Notes: generated by a model not told the origin, from the sequence alone. Positions 47,644 through 56,715 are shown, numbered from the stretch's first letter. The stretch: 64,000 nt of DNA from Pseudoxanthomonas indica (GCF_900167565.1 NZ_FUZV01000001.1:248001-312000); one strand, 5' to 3'. A program made the numbers and translations.

Positions 47644-48807
47644 TCAGAACGCGCTGATGCCAGTCAATTCGCGACCGATGACCAGCTGGTGCACGGTCTC
47701 GGTACCTTCATAGGTGATGACCGATTCCAAGTTCAGGGCGTGGCGGATGGCCGCATGTTCGGTGGTGATGCCGGCGCCGCCCAGCAGGTCGCGGCATTCA
47801 CGCGCGATGTCGATGGCGATGCGGCAGTTGTTCCACTTCGCCAGCGAGACCTGCTGCGGCACCATGGTGCCGGCATCCTTGAGGCGACCGAGCTGCAGCG
47901 ACAGCAGCTGCGCCATGGTGATCCGGCGGGCCATCTCGGCCAGCTTGATCTGCGCGCTCTGGGTGGCCGCGACGGGGCGGTCAAACAGGATGCGTTCCTT
48001 CGAGTAGTTCAGCGCTTCGTCGAGGCAGGCGATGGCGGCGCCAATCGGGCCCCAGGTGATGCCGTAGCGGGCCTGAGTCAGGCAGCCCAGCGGTCCCTTC
48101 AGGCCTTTGACGTTGGGCAGGCGGTTGGCGTCCGGCACGCGCACGTTGTCGAAGAACAAGCCGCTGGTGACCGAGGCGCGCAGGCTCATCTTGTGCTTGA
48201 TTTCCTGGGCGCTGAAACCGGCCATGCCCTTCTCCAGCACGAACCCCTGGATACCTTCGTCGGTCTGCGCCCAGACAATGGCGATGTCGGCCAGGTTGCC
48301 GTTGGTGATCCACATCTTGGAGCCGTTGATGACCCAGTCATCGCCGTCGCGACGGGCATGGGTCTTCATGTTGGCCGGGTCCGAGCCGCCGTGCGCTTCG
48401 GTCAGGCCAAAGCAGCCGATGACCTTGCCCGCCGCCATGTCCGGCAGCCAGCGCTGGCGCTGTTCTTCGTTGCCGTAGGCGTAGATGGGGTACATGCAGA
48501 GCGAGGACTGCACGCTGACGAAACTGCGGATGCCGCTGTCGCCGCGTTCCAGTTCCTGGCAGATCAGGCCGTAGCTGACCGCATTGAGGCCGGCGCAACC
48601 GTACTTTTCCGGCAACGAGGAACCCAGCAGGCCCAGGTCGGCGATTTCCGGCAACAGTTCCTTCGGAAAGCGCGCCTGGTCGAAGGCGTCACCGATGATC
48701 GGGCGCACGCGCTCGTCGGTGAAACGGGCCACGGTGTCCTGCACCGCGCGTTCTTCTTCCGAGAGCAGGGAGCGGACGTCAAACAGGTCGTACGGGTTCA
48801 GGGCCAT
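47644..48807 (-). CDS. gcdH: Acyl-CoA dehydrogenase, glutaryl-CoA dehydrogenase-like
   Basis: A 387-residue flavoprotein. RSFVSVQSSL near residue 90, GCFGLTEAHGGSDPANM, and the C-terminal catalytic-Glu segment NLESVITYEGTETVHQL fit glutaryl-CoA dehydrogenase, which converts glutaryl-CoA to crotonyl-CoA with CO2 release in lysine and tryptophan breakdown. The conserved Arg near the N-terminus supports this over generic acyl-CoA dehydrogenases. No other lysine-degradation genes are near. Confidence 0.88.
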   Translation of the reverse strand: MALNPYDLFDVRSLLSEEERAVQDTVARFTDERVRPIIGDAFDQARFPKELLPEIADLGLLGSSLPEKYGCAGLNAVSYGLICQELERGDSGIRSFVSVQSSLCMYPIYAYGNEEQRQRWLPDMAAGKVIGCFGLTEAHGGSDPANMKTHARRDGDDWVINGSKMWITNGNLADIAIVWAQTDEGIQGFVLEKGMAGFSAQEIKHKMSLRASVTSGLFFDNVRVPDANRLPNVKGLKGPLGCLTQARYGITWGPIGAAIACLDEALNYSKERILFDRPVAATQSAQIKLAEMARRITMAQLLSLQLGRLKDAGTMVPQQVSLAKWNNCRIAIDIARECRDLLGGAGITTEHAAIRHALNLESVITYEGTETVHQLVIGRELTGISAF

Positions 48808-48883
48808 GCGGATTCGCGCCGATGCGGACAGCCTCGCATTGTATTCGTCGGCCGGCCAACCCCGGTAGCCGCGTAGCGAAAAG

Positions 48884-48910
48884 GAAAGGCCGGCGTTTCG
48901 CCGGCCTTTC
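48884..48910. terminator. Strong hairpin downstream of the glycine-zipper gene
   Basis: GAAAGGCCGGCG, TTT, CGCCGGCCTTTC: a perfect 12-bp stem with a 3-base loop. Read on the minus strand the stem ends in CTTTC followed by CTTTTCG, so it is a likely terminator for the gene ending at 48964. Confidence 0.75.
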
Positions 48911-48963
48911 TGGGGTTACTTCGTGGATTTGTCAGCGGGCCGGCTGGGCGACCCCAAAACCGG

Positions 48964-49785
48964 TCAACCCTGCTTGCTGCCACCGGCCGAGGCGGTCTGG
49001 GTGACCACCTTGCCATTGATCACCGGCAGGCGATCGCTTTCCGGCTTGTCGTCCAGGCGCACGGTGTCTTCCTGGCCGTCGTAGCGGTAGGTCACGTCAT
49101 AGCCCACGACCTTCTCGGTATTGCCCATGGCAATGCGGCTGCCCGGCTTGCTGCCCATGCGCATCGTGCCGGTGGTGCCATCGGCGTTGCGGTAGGTCAC
49201 GTTGTAGCCGGTCACGCGGGAGGACTCGGAGCTGGCGTTCTCGGTGTGGCACTGGCGCTCGGTGCGGGTCACGACCTGGCCGCCGACATGACGCTTGTCG
49301 ACCTGGTTGCCAATCACGCCGCCCGCGACCGCACCAGCCGCCGTGGCCGCCTTCTTGCCGCGACCGCCACCCACCTGGTTGCCCAGGATGCCGCCGATCA
49401 CCGCACCGGCGACCGTGCCGCCGACGTTGCCATCCTTCTCGGGCAGACGTTCCTGCACCTGCACGTCCTGGCAGACCTCATGCGGGGTGGTGGTGGTGGT
49501 GGTCTCCCGCACCGGCTCGGTGCCAATCACGGTGGCGTAGAGCTTCTCGGGGGTGGTCACCGGCTTGACGTTGAGAACGTCGGCGTATTGCAGGGTGTCG
49601 GCCGGGATGGCCGCATCTTCGACCTTGGCGTCTTCTGCAGCCAGCGCCGGGTCGGTCAGGGACGCGCTTTCGCCCGCAGGCGTGGTCACCGCCTTGTCTC
49701 CGCCCTTCAGGAAGGCGGCAGTGGCAACGCCGCCTACAAGCAGCGCGCCGGCAGCGACCAGAATCATGGTGGTGTTGTTCTTCAT
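48964..49785 (-). CDS. Glycine-zipper 2TM-domain envelope protein
   Basis: A 273-residue protein. An N-terminal membrane anchor (MILVAAGALLVGGVATAAF) is followed by an acidic linker. Near residue 125-165 lies a glycine zipper (GGTVAGAVIGGILGNQVGGGRGKKAATAAGAVAGGVIGNQV, in two repeats), the SlyB/Rick_17kDa type. The C-terminus has two related repeats (YNVTYRNADGTTG..., YDVTYRYDGQED...). It probably spans or stiffens the envelope. ATG 49785 has a perfect GGAGG. The gene is monocistronic. Confidence 0.88.
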   Translation of the reverse strand: MKNNTTMILVAAGALLVGGVATAAFLKGGDKAVTTPAGESASLTDPALAAEDAKVEDAAIPADTLQYADVLNVKPVTTPEKLYATVIGTEPVRETTTTTTPHEVCQDVQVQERLPEKDGNVGGTVAGAVIGGILGNQVGGGRGKKAATAAGAVAGGVIGNQVDKRHVGGQVVTRTERQCHTENASSESSRVTGYNVTYRNADGTTGTMRMGSKPGSRIAMGNTEKVVGYDVTYRYDGQEDTVRLDDKPESDRLPVINGKVVTQTASAGGSKQG

Positions 49786-49960
49786 CGCAGCCTCCATATT
49801 GGGCTCAGCCCAAGGGTTACATTGCGCATCATTGCACCACTACGAAGCTGAACCAAGCCCCGTAAAATGCATACCAAGTCGTCCCAATTGTGAACGACTC
49901 CACATTCGTGCCGAGCGTGTTAGCGTGCCCGCTGAGATGCCATTCGCCGGAGAATTGACC

Positions 49961-50197
49961 ATGGCAACCCCGCTGCTTCTGCCGATGTTGGAATGGGCGC
50001 GCAAATTGCGTTATCCCACCCTGTTCAAACTGACGGCGGCGCTCTTCATCTTCAGCATCCTGCTGCCGCCGGGGCTGGATCCGATTCCCTTCCTGGACGA
50101 ACTGGTGTTCGGTCTGGGCACGATACTCCTGGCCAACTGGAAGCGTCGCAAGGATCCCGAACCGCCGGCCATCGAATCGGGATCGCGTCTGCGCTGA
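49961..50197 (+). CDS. Small membrane protein, DUF6116-like
   Basis: A 78-residue protein with one or two hydrophobic segments (LFKLTAALFIFSILLPPGLDPIPFLDELVFGLGTILLANW, in two parts) and a basic C-terminus. The PIPFxDEL motif matches DUF6116, a Xanthomonadaceae family of unknown function. GGAG precedes ATG 49961; the frame is open far upstream but that part is not convincing. It is 2 bases from the TatD gene and likely cotranscribed. Confidence 0.75.
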   Translation: MATPLLLPMLEWARKLRYPTLFKLTAALFIFSILLPPGLDPIPFLDELVFGLGTILLANWKRRKDPEPPAIESGSRLR

Positions 50198-50199
50198 AC

Positions 50200-50964
50200 A
50201 TGTTGATTGACAGCCATTGCCACCTGGATGCCTCGGAATTCGATGACGACCGCCAAGCGGTGATCAAGCGGGCACGCGATGCCGGGGTGACCGCACAGGT
50301 GATTCCGGCCGTGGACGCCGCCGGCTGGCCCAAGCTGCGCGATCTCTGCCGCACGAACACTGGCTTGTTTCCGGCCTACGGCCTGCATCCCATCTTCCTG
50401 GCCGAGCATCGTCCGGAACATCTGCAGGAGCTGCGCCGATGGCTGCAGGACGAAGGTGCGGTGGCGGTGGGCGAATGCGGCCTGGACTATTTTGTGGAGG
50501 GTCTGGATCAGCACAGCCAACAAAGCTACTTCGATCAACAACTGCTGTTGGCGCGGGATTTTGACCTGCCCGTTATTGTGCATGCGCGACGCGCGGTCGA
50601 TGCGGTGATCAGCTCGTTCCGGCGCGTCGGCGGTCTGCGCGGCGTCGTGCACAGTTTTTCCGGCAGCGAGGAACAGGCTCAGCAACTGTGGAAGCTGGGC
50701 TTCCTGATCGGCCTCGGTGGGCCGGTGACCTATGAGCGGGCGCAGCGCTTGCGGCGATTGGCCAGCCAGATGCCACTGGAGTATCTGCTGTTGGAAACCG
50801 ATGCACCCGATCAGCCCGACGCGCACATCCGCGGCCAGCGCAACGAACCTGCACGACTTGCCCACGTCTGCGACGAAATCGCCAAGTTGCGCGACGTAGA
50901 CCCCGCTGGTGTTGCCGAGGCCACACGCCTGAACGCCCAGCGCCTGTTCGCGCTACCGGGCTAG
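50200..50964 (+). CDS. TatD-family metal-dependent DNase
   Basis: A 254-residue TIM-barrel hydrolase. The metal-binding HCH motif DSHCHLD starts the protein; VGECGLDYF (Glu), VIVHARRA (His), GVVHSFSG (His) and LLLETDAPD (Asp) complete the site. TatD enzymes are 3'-5' exonucleases or tRNA/DNA quality-control nucleases. ATG 50200 lies right after the preceding stop. Confidence 0.93.
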   Translation: MLIDSHCHLDASEFDDDRQAVIKRARDAGVTAQVIPAVDAAGWPKLRDLCRTNTGLFPAYGLHPIFLAEHRPEHLQELRRWLQDEGAVAVGECGLDYFVEGLDQHSQQSYFDQQLLLARDFDLPVIVHARRAVDAVISSFRRVGGLRGVVHSFSGSEEQAQQLWKLGFLIGLGGPVTYERAQRLRRLASQMPLEYLLLETDAPDQPDAHIRGQRNEPARLAHVCDEIAKLRDVDPAGVAEATRLNAQRLFALPG

Positions 50965-50981
50965 TTTCTTCGCGCCAGGAC

Positions 50982-51015
50982 AAAAAAAGGCACCGCCCCC
51001 CTTGGGAGCGGTGCC
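50982..51015 (-). terminator. Rho-independent terminator of the alkylsulfatase gene
   Basis: GGCACCGC and GCGGTGCC form an 8-bp stem; the plus strand has AAAAAAA just before it, which is a T7 run after the stem on the minus strand. It lies 25 bases past the sulfatase stop codon and can also stop readthrough from tatD on the other side. Confidence 0.85.
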
Positions 51016-51039
51016 TTGGCGCGTCCTTGCCCGTCTCGC

Positions 51040-53022
51040 TTACGGCGTGACGATATTGAACCAGAAGTTGAAGGTGTCCATCAGACCCAGGAACTCGGCA
51101 AATTTCTGCTTGTCTCCGTTGATCTTGATCTTGCCGTCCTTGATCTGCTGGTCGAACGTGGCCTTGCCCAGCATCACGTCATCCAGCGCGGCCTTGGTCA
51201 GAACGATGCTGGCATCGGCCTTCGGCGTATGGCCGTTGGCGTAGTTGAGCACACCGTTCTCCACGGTCAGGCCGTACTGCTTGCCCAGATCGGTGAAGTC
51301 CATGTCCAGATTGATCATCTTGCCAGCGGCCTTCGGGCCGTTCAGGCGCACGCTCAGGTAGTCGAACAGCATTTCCGGCTGCATGGCGCGGATGGTGTCC
51401 GGGCTGGCGGCAACCGTACCACCGGCCTTCGGCACGCCATTGCGCAGCTCGTAAGCACCTTGCAGATAAATCGAACGCCACGGGCCGGACTCGGCCTGGT
51501 AACCCAACTGCTCATAGGCATCGGCCAACATATCCTTGCCGCGTGCGCTGTTCGGGTTGGCGAATACGACGTGCTTCAGCGCCTCGGCGACCCAGCGGTA
51601 CTCACCGCGATCAAAGTCAGCCTGTGCACGCTGCAGCACCGCCTCTTCGCCGCCCATGTAGGCAATGTACTTCTTGGCAGCATCTTCCGGCGGCAGGTTG
51701 TTGAGGTCGGACGGGTTGCCGTCATACCAGCCCATGTAGCGCTGATAGATGGCGCGCGAGTTGTGCCTCAGGCTGCCGTAGTAGCCACGGTTCGCCCAGA
51801 AATTATCCAGCTCCGGCGGGAGCTTGATCATCTCGGAGATTTCTTCACCTGTGTAGCCTTCGTTCATCAGGCGGACCGATTGGTCGTGCATGTATTTGTA
51901 CATGTCACGCTGCTTCTTCCAGTAGTCGACGATCTTCTGCCCACCCCACATCGGCCAATGGTGGGCCTGGAACTTCACTTCGGTATCTGCGCCATACAGG
52001 CGGATGCTCTCGTCGATGAAGCTCGCCCACTTCGCCGAGTCACGCACCTGTGCGCCGCGCAGGGTCAGGATGTTGTGCATCGTGTTGGTGGTGTTCTCGG
52101 CCATCCACATGGCTTTGAACTGCGGAAAGTGAATATTGAACTCGGTCGGCGCCTCGGTACCCGGCGTGTACTGCATCACCATCTTGATGCCGTCGACGGT
52201 CAATACCTGGCCCGTGTGATCCACCAGCACAGTCGGTTCGATCAGCGTCGCGCGGCCGGTGGAGGTGGTCATGCCCAGGCCACCACTGACGCCGCCTTGT
52301 GCGTTACGCGGCAGCAGTGCGCCGTACATGTACACGGCACGGCGCGCCATGGCGTTACCGGCAATCACGTTTTCGCTGATCGAATGCTCGGTGAACCCGG
52401 TCGAAGCAATGATCTTGACATTTCCCGCCTTGACATCCGCTTCATCGACCAGACCACGGACGCCGCCGTAGTGGTCGATGTGCGAGTGGCTGTACAGGAC
52501 CGCCACGACCGGGCGCTTGCCCAGCTTTTCGTTCACCAGATCCAACGCGGCTTTCGCAGTTTCGGCCGAAATAAGCGGATCAAAGACGATCCAGCCCGTA
52601 TCGCCCTGGATGAAAGTGATATTGGACAGGTCGAATCCACGCACCTGATAGATGCGATCCGTGACCTTGAACAGGCCGTTGACCATGTTCAACTGGGCAT
52701 TGCGCCACAAGCTGGGATTGACGGTATCCGGTGCCGGTTTGTCCAGGCCGATGTACTGCTTGTAAGACTCCAGATCCCATACGACTTTTCCGGCGGAATC
52801 CTTGATGGTGAGGATCTCCGGCCGGGCGATCAGACCACGCTGGGCATCCTCGAAATCACTCTTGTCATTGAATGGCAGTTGCCGTTGCACAGCTGCGTTG
52901 GCGGCCTGAGTGGCCGCCGACGCAGGTTTGGGTTGCTTGTTTTCGGCCGTTGCAGCTTGGCTGGAAACGCCAAGCAGCACGGCGATGCCAAGCCCGGTGA
53001 GCCATGTGTGGGGAGCTTTCAT
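51040..53022 (-). CDS. Secreted alkyl (aryl) sulfatase, SdsA1-like
   Basis: A 660-residue protein with a signal peptide (about 1-26). The metallo-beta-lactamase-type zinc site is YSHSHIDHYGG; the alkyl-sulfatase dimerisation domain (residues 390-520) and C-terminal SCP2-like domain (540-660) follow, as in Pseudomonas SdsA1. Such enzymes release sulfate from primary alkyl sulfates such as SDS. ATG 53022 has AGAAGGA. The gene is divergent from an AraC-family regulator that probably controls it. Confidence 0.92.
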   Translation of the reverse strand: MKAPHTWLTGLGIAVLLGVSSQAATAENKQPKPASAATQAANAAVQRQLPFNDKSDFEDAQRGLIARPEILTIKDSAGKVVWDLESYKQYIGLDKPAPDTVNPSLWRNAQLNMVNGLFKVTDRIYQVRGFDLSNITFIQGDTGWIVFDPLISAETAKAALDLVNEKLGKRPVVAVLYSHSHIDHYGGVRGLVDEADVKAGNVKIIASTGFTEHSISENVIAGNAMARRAVYMYGALLPRNAQGGVSGGLGMTTSTGRATLIEPTVLVDHTGQVLTVDGIKMVMQYTPGTEAPTEFNIHFPQFKAMWMAENTTNTMHNILTLRGAQVRDSAKWASFIDESIRLYGADTEVKFQAHHWPMWGGQKIVDYWKKQRDMYKYMHDQSVRLMNEGYTGEEISEMIKLPPELDNFWANRGYYGSLRHNSRAIYQRYMGWYDGNPSDLNNLPPEDAAKKYIAYMGGEEAVLQRAQADFDRGEYRWVAEALKHVVFANPNSARGKDMLADAYEQLGYQAESGPWRSIYLQGAYELRNGVPKAGGTVAASPDTIRAMQPEMLFDYLSVRLNGPKAAGKMINLDMDFTDLGKQYGLTVENGVLNYANGHTPKADASIVLTKAALDDVMLGKATFDQQIKDGKIKINGDKQKFAEFLGLMDTFNFWFNIVTP

Positions 53023-53115
53023 AGCAATCCTTCTCGTACAGGTGGGGCGATCGAATCCACACTGTGGCCTTCGACCAGGAAAAGGAAAGTCTGTCGGTTT
53101 GTGCGTGTTCTTGAT

Positions 53116-53153
53116 TTGGCATTTCATGCCAACCGATTGCCATTTGACGCCAT
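53116..53153. promoter_or_regulatory. Tandem operator-like repeat between alkylsulfatase and AraC genes
   Basis: TTGGCATTTCATGCCAA (53116-53132) and TTGCCATTTGACGCCAT (53137-53153) agree at 13 of 17 positions and are 21 bases apart, two helical turns. The first unit is also a perfect 7-bp inverted repeat with a TTC spacer. Direct repeats with this period are typical AraC-family operators. Confidence 0.6.
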
Positions 53154-53297
53154 GCTTGAAGTCATACTGGCGTGGATTCGGTCGCTTACAGTCCATAAAA
53201 ATGAGACGAACCACAGCTCAGACGCAGTTGCACACTCCATAATGTTGTACGCCTGTGCTGGCAGGTAAAGACTCGCGAACGATGCACGGAGAACGAC

Positions 53298-54329
53298 ATG
53301 GATAGCGTACGAGGCTCGGCCTTGCTCGAATTCGACGACGTCGTGCAACAACGCGGCGCGTGCGCGCAGGACTATCTCGATCGTTACCGAGTTCGCGCCG
53401 ATGCGGCCGCGCGCCATGAGGGCACGCTAGGCTACCGGCACCTGGCGCAATTGTTGAACGAAACGGCTCACGCCATCGACATGCCGCATCTCGGCATGGA
53501 GCTGGCAAACCGGCAGGGTTCTCGACTGATAGGCCCTTTGCGAAATCTGGCACTCACTGCCAATACCGTGGGCGAAGGGCTTGCCGCGGTGCTGGATTAC
53601 CTGCACATGCACAGCCGTGCGATCCGGTTCTCCTTGTCGCCTTCCGACAGCACGCGAACGCTGCTGGTGTTCGAGAACAATCTGGCGGCCGGCCTGGCTC
53701 TGCCACAGCTGGTGGAAAAATCCCTGTTGCACGGGTGCCTGCTGCTACGCGAGATGAGCAATGACGCGTGTCAGCCCAAGGCCGTGTGGCTGCGTCATCA
53801 ACCGCTTTCCCAGGCGTCGCTGTACCGGCAGTACTTCGGTTGCCCGGTGCTGTTCTCGCAAAGTGACAATGCCGTAGCGTTGAATGTCGACGATATGTCG
53901 CGTCCCTGCGCGCAAGCGGATCCCGAATTGCATGCCATCATCCGCTTCTACCTGGATACACATGCCGATTCGGGATCGCCCGACTCGCTGCGGATGGAAA
54001 TGCTGCAGCATATGCACGCCCTGTTGCCGCGACACCGCTGCAATCTGGAGCAGGTGGCGCCCGCATTGGGCATGAGCGTACGCACCTTGCAGCGACGTTT
54101 GAAGCAGGCCGGCATGGATTTCGAGGTCGAGCTGGATAACATGCGCCGAGACCTTGCCGAACACCTGCTACTGCAGTCCGACTTGAGCGTGACGCAAGTG
54201 GCGCAGGAATTGGGCTACCGGTGTACCGCCTCATTCAGTCGTGCGCATCAGCGATGGTTCGGCATCAGCCCCTTGGTGCACAGACGCCGGGAACAACGGC
54301 GTGGCGGCCTGGCGGCAGCCCTGTCCTGA
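53298..54329 (+). CDS. AraC-family transcriptional regulator
   Basis: A 343-residue regulator. The N-terminal half (about 20-200) fits the arabinose-binding-like domain of the OruR/ArgR-like AraC group. The C-terminal 100 residues carry two helix-turn-helix motifs (LEQVAPALGMSVRTLQRRLKQAG and LSVTQVAQELGYRCTASFSRAHQRWFG, in pieces). GGAGAA precedes the ATG. Divergent orientation and the operator-like repeat suggest it senses alkyl sulfate or its alcohol product and controls the alkylsulfatase gene. Confidence 0.9.
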   Translation: MDSVRGSALLEFDDVVQQRGACAQDYLDRYRVRADAAARHEGTLGYRHLAQLLNETAHAIDMPHLGMELANRQGSRLIGPLRNLALTANTVGEGLAAVLDYLHMHSRAIRFSLSPSDSTRTLLVFENNLAAGLALPQLVEKSLLHGCLLLREMSNDACQPKAVWLRHQPLSQASLYRQYFGCPVLFSQSDNAVALNVDDMSRPCAQADPELHAIIRFYLDTHADSGSPDSLRMEMLQHMHALLPRHRCNLEQVAPALGMSVRTLQRRLKQAGMDFEVELDNMRRDLAEHLLLQSDLSVTQVAQELGYRCTASFSRAHQRWFGISPLVHRRREQRRGGLAAALS

Positions 54330-54332
54330 AAA

Positions 54333-55136
54333 TCAATCCGCAGCGGGCGGCACGGCCTTGAGCAGCATCTCCAGCGCCTTGCCCGCCATCGCGAAGGCGA
54401 ACGCGCCGGTGATGTGGGTGGCCGCGCCAAGGCCCACACCGCAATCCAGTTTCAAAGCCGCATCGGCTCCCAACTGCGGGCGCAGGCCGCAGACGCTGCC
54501 ATCGGCCTGCGGATAGCGCACGTTCTGCAATGAGTACACCGCGGTGACCCCGAAGTAGCGATCCGGGTTCTTGGGAAAATTGAACTCCGCGCGCAATTTT
54601 TTGCGCACCAGCGCCAGTAAGGCGTCGTGCTCGGTGCGCGAGAGATCGCGCAGACGGATTTGGGTCGGGTCGGTGCGTCCCCCCGCCGATCCCGAAACCA
54701 GTATCGGCAGCTTGCGACGCCGGCACCAGGCGATCATTTCGACTTTGGTGCGGAAGCTGTCGCAGGCATCCAGCACGAGATCGAAGTTGTGGTCCAGCAG
54801 CGCTTCCAGGTTGCCGGCGGTCAGGAAGGCCGGAACCACCTCCACCTCCACTTCCGGATTGATGGCGCGGCAACGGTCGGCCATGGCCTCGGCCTTGTTG
54901 CGGCCATACTGGCCTTCCAGCGCGGGAAGCTGTCGGTTCGTATTGGAGACGCAGATGTCATCGGCATCGATCAGGCTGAGGTGGCCCACGCCCGAGCGCG
55001 CCAGCGCTTCCACCACCCAGGAGCCCACGCCGCCCAGGCCGACTACAGCAACACGGCACTGCGCATAGCGTTCGACCGCGCCCTGCCCGTACAGTCGGTC
55101 GATGCCGGCAAAACGATCCTTGAGGACTTTTTTCAT
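54333..55136 (-). CDS. tcdA: tRNA threonylcarbamoyladenosine dehydratase
   Basis: A 267-residue ThiF/E1-like enzyme (CsdL/TcdA) that cyclises t6A37 in tRNA to ct6A using ATP. The Rossmann nucleotide motif VVGLGGVGSWVVEALARSG and LDACDSFRTKVEMIAWC are characteristic, as is the SAGGRTDPTQIRLRDL segment. ATG 55136 gives the normal length. It converges with the AraC gene. Confidence 0.92.
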   Translation of the reverse strand: MKKVLKDRFAGIDRLYGQGAVERYAQCRVAVVGLGGVGSWVVEALARSGVGHLSLIDADDICVSNTNRQLPALEGQYGRNKAEAMADRCRAINPEVEVEVVPAFLTAGNLEALLDHNFDLVLDACDSFRTKVEMIAWCRRRKLPILVSGSAGGRTDPTQIRLRDLSRTEHDALLALVRKKLRAEFNFPKNPDRYFGVTAVYSLQNVRYPQADGSVCGLRPQLGADAALKLDCGVGLGAATHITGAFAFAMAGKALEMLLKAVPPAAD

Positions 55137-55217
55137 GCGCTCATTGTAAGCGGGCGATGGTGCCGGCCGTGATCCCCGTCGTACCATACCGGCCAAACCC
55201 AACCCGGAGCCCGCCGC

Positions 55218-55655
55218 ATGGCCAGCCAGCCGCCTACCAAGTCCTCAACTGCATCCCGCTACCTGTTCCTGTTCCTGCTTGGCCTGGTGGTGGGCGCCAT
55301 TTGCACGGTGATGGCGATGCGAGCGCTGCAGGCGCGGCATGATCCCTTCCCCGACAGCGTGATGCACGTGATGCAGAAGCACGCCGGCCAGCTGGGCGAC
55401 AGCGTGGCGCAGAATCGCTGCGCCGCCACCGACACCGTTCCGCACGTGCGCACCTTGCGCGCGATGGCCAATGATCTGGAGTTGGCGTTTCCGCAGTACC
55501 GCGATGATCAACGCTTCGTCGAGCACGCCAGCACGTTCCGCGGCAAGCTGGATGCCGCGCTCGCCACGCCACCCACCAACTGCGCCATCGCCAAGCAGTT
55601 GGGTGAGCAGGTGAAGGAAAGCTGCAAGGGCTGCCACCAGGATTTCCGCGGCTGA
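55218..55655 (+). CDS. Membrane-anchored single-heme CXXCH protein
   Basis: A 145-residue protein. A single N-terminal membrane helix (YLFLFLLGLVVGAICTVMAM) is followed by a helical region and one heme-binding motif, CKGCH at 136-140, almost at the C-terminus. The layout is that of class II (c'-type) cytochromes, with heme attached on the last helix. Two further Cys (in NRCAAT and TNCAIA) are unusual and could form a disulphide. Function unknown; membrane tethering suggests electron transfer in the periplasm. Confidence 0.8.
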   Translation: MASQPPTKSSTASRYLFLFLLGLVVGAICTVMAMRALQARHDPFPDSVMHVMQKHAGQLGDSVAQNRCAATDTVPHVRTLRAMANDLELAFPQYRDDQRFVEHASTFRGKLDAALATPPTNCAIAKQLGEQVKESCKGCHQDFRG

Positions 55656-55674
55656 ATTTTGGCTGACGCAAACA

Positions 55675-55694
55675 CGTGTCGCCATCGCGACACG
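55675..55694 (+). terminator. Hairpin after the CXXCH gene
   Basis: CGTGTCGC, CATC, GCGACACG: a perfect 8-bp stem 20 bases past the stop codon. It lacks a T run, so the terminator role is uncertain. Confidence 0.4.
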
Positions 55695-55793
55695 CGTTGA
55701 ATTGTCATCGGGTTCACATGCGTGCCGCGACGATGGCGGCGAACCGGAGCATCAAGGCCGGTCATCCATCGGACGTCTGGACCAGGAGGACTC

Positions 55794-56270
55794 ATGAAAC
55801 TTCGTGTGCTTGCTATCGGTGCCGCTTCGGCCATTGCCCTGGCGGGCTGCGCGACTTCTTCGCCCGGCTACAGCAGTGGCGGTTACAACAACGGCGGCTA
55901 CACCTCGCCGTCTTCTTCCTATTGCGCGGACTGCGGCATCGTTGAACGCATCGATGTGGTGGGTTCGGGCAAGTCCGCACCTTCGGCCACCGGCGCGGTG
56001 CTCGGCGGCATCGTCGGCGCCGTGGCGGGCCGGGCGATCTCCAACAGCACCGGCGGCAGCGAGGGCAACAAGAATGTCTCCACTGCGGCAGGCGCCGTGG
56101 CAGGTGCGGTGGCGGGCAATGCCATCCAGAAGCGCACCACCGGCGATACCTACAACATCACCGTGCGCCTCGACGATGGTCGTCGCGTGACGATCAACCA
56201 GCACGACCTGGGTGGCATCCGCGAAAACACCTACGTGCGCGTGCAGAACGGCAAGGTCGTGCTGCGCTGA
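55794..56270 (+). CDS. Glycine-zipper outer-membrane lipoprotein (SlyB-like)
   Basis: A 158-residue protein with a lipoprotein signal (ALAGCATS, Cys 19). A Gly/Tyr/Ser-rich linker precedes YCADCGIVERIDVV. A glycine zipper (GAVLGGIVGAVAGRAIS and AGAVAGAVAGNAIQ) and a C-terminal beta domain (TYNITVRLDDGRRVTINQH) follow, as in SlyB/PcpY. The AGGAGGA ribosome site is very strong. A bidirectional terminator follows. Confidence 0.9.
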   Translation: MKLRVLAIGAASAIALAGCATSSPGYSSGGYNNGGYTSPSSSYCADCGIVERIDVVGSGKSAPSATGAVLGGIVGAVAGRAISNSTGGSEGNKNVSTAAGAVAGAVAGNAIQKRTTGDTYNITVRLDDGRRVTINQHDLGGIRENTYVRVQNGKVVLR

Positions 56271-56290
56271 TTGCGCCAGCCGGCGGACAA

Positions 56291-56318
56291 AAAAAGCCCG
56301 ACGCGAGTCGGGCTTTTT
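56291..56318. terminator. Bidirectional terminator between slyB-like and cold-shock genes
   Basis: AAAAAGCCCGAC, GCGA, GTCGGGCTTTTT: A tract, 7-bp GC stem and T tract in a mirror layout, so it works for the plus-strand lipoprotein gene and the minus-strand cold-shock gene. Confidence 0.9.
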
Positions 56319-56359
56319 CTTTGCATCCGGTCAGCGACCGGGGAGCCTGGCGCCAATAC

Positions 56360-56569
56360 TCAGACGGGTTCGACTGCGTCGGCCTGCAGACCCTTCTGGC
56401 CCTGCACGACGGTGAAGCTCACCTTCTGACCTTCCTTGAGGCTCTTGAAGCCCTGGGTCTGGATAGCGCGGAAATGCACAAACACGTCTTCACCGTTTTC
56501 ACGGCTGATAAAGCCGAAGCCTTTCGCATCGTTGAACCATTTAACGGTTCCGGTTTCACGGTCAGCCAT
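56360..56569 (-). CDS. cspA: Cold-shock domain protein, CspA family
   Basis: A 69-residue single-stranded nucleic-acid-binding protein. RNP1 KGFGFI is at 16-21 and RNP2 VFVHF at 29-33. AGGAG precedes the ATG. A 190-base AT-richer region upstream suggests a long 5' untranslated leader, as in cold-inducible cspA mRNA. Whether it is cold-induced or constitutive cannot be read here. Confidence 0.95.
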   Translation of the reverse strand: MADRETGTVKWFNDAKGFGFISRENGEDVFVHFRAIQTQGFKSLKEGQKVSFTVVQGQKGLQADAVEPV

Positions 56570-56715
56570 CTACTTGCTCCTTGGAACTGGGTGGTGGTTA
56601 CGCCTCTCGGCGGCTGGTTGCAAGGAGGAAGCGAGGTACAAACGATGTAGCGGATCGATGGATCTACCGCATCTAGGCCACGATTCACGGTGACCTTGGC
56701 AAACACAGCGGCCGC

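Noticed and set aside
51016..53268. 750-codon open frame opposite the alkylsulfatase
   Set aside because: Antisense to a full-length SdsA1-like gene; no domain or start signal.
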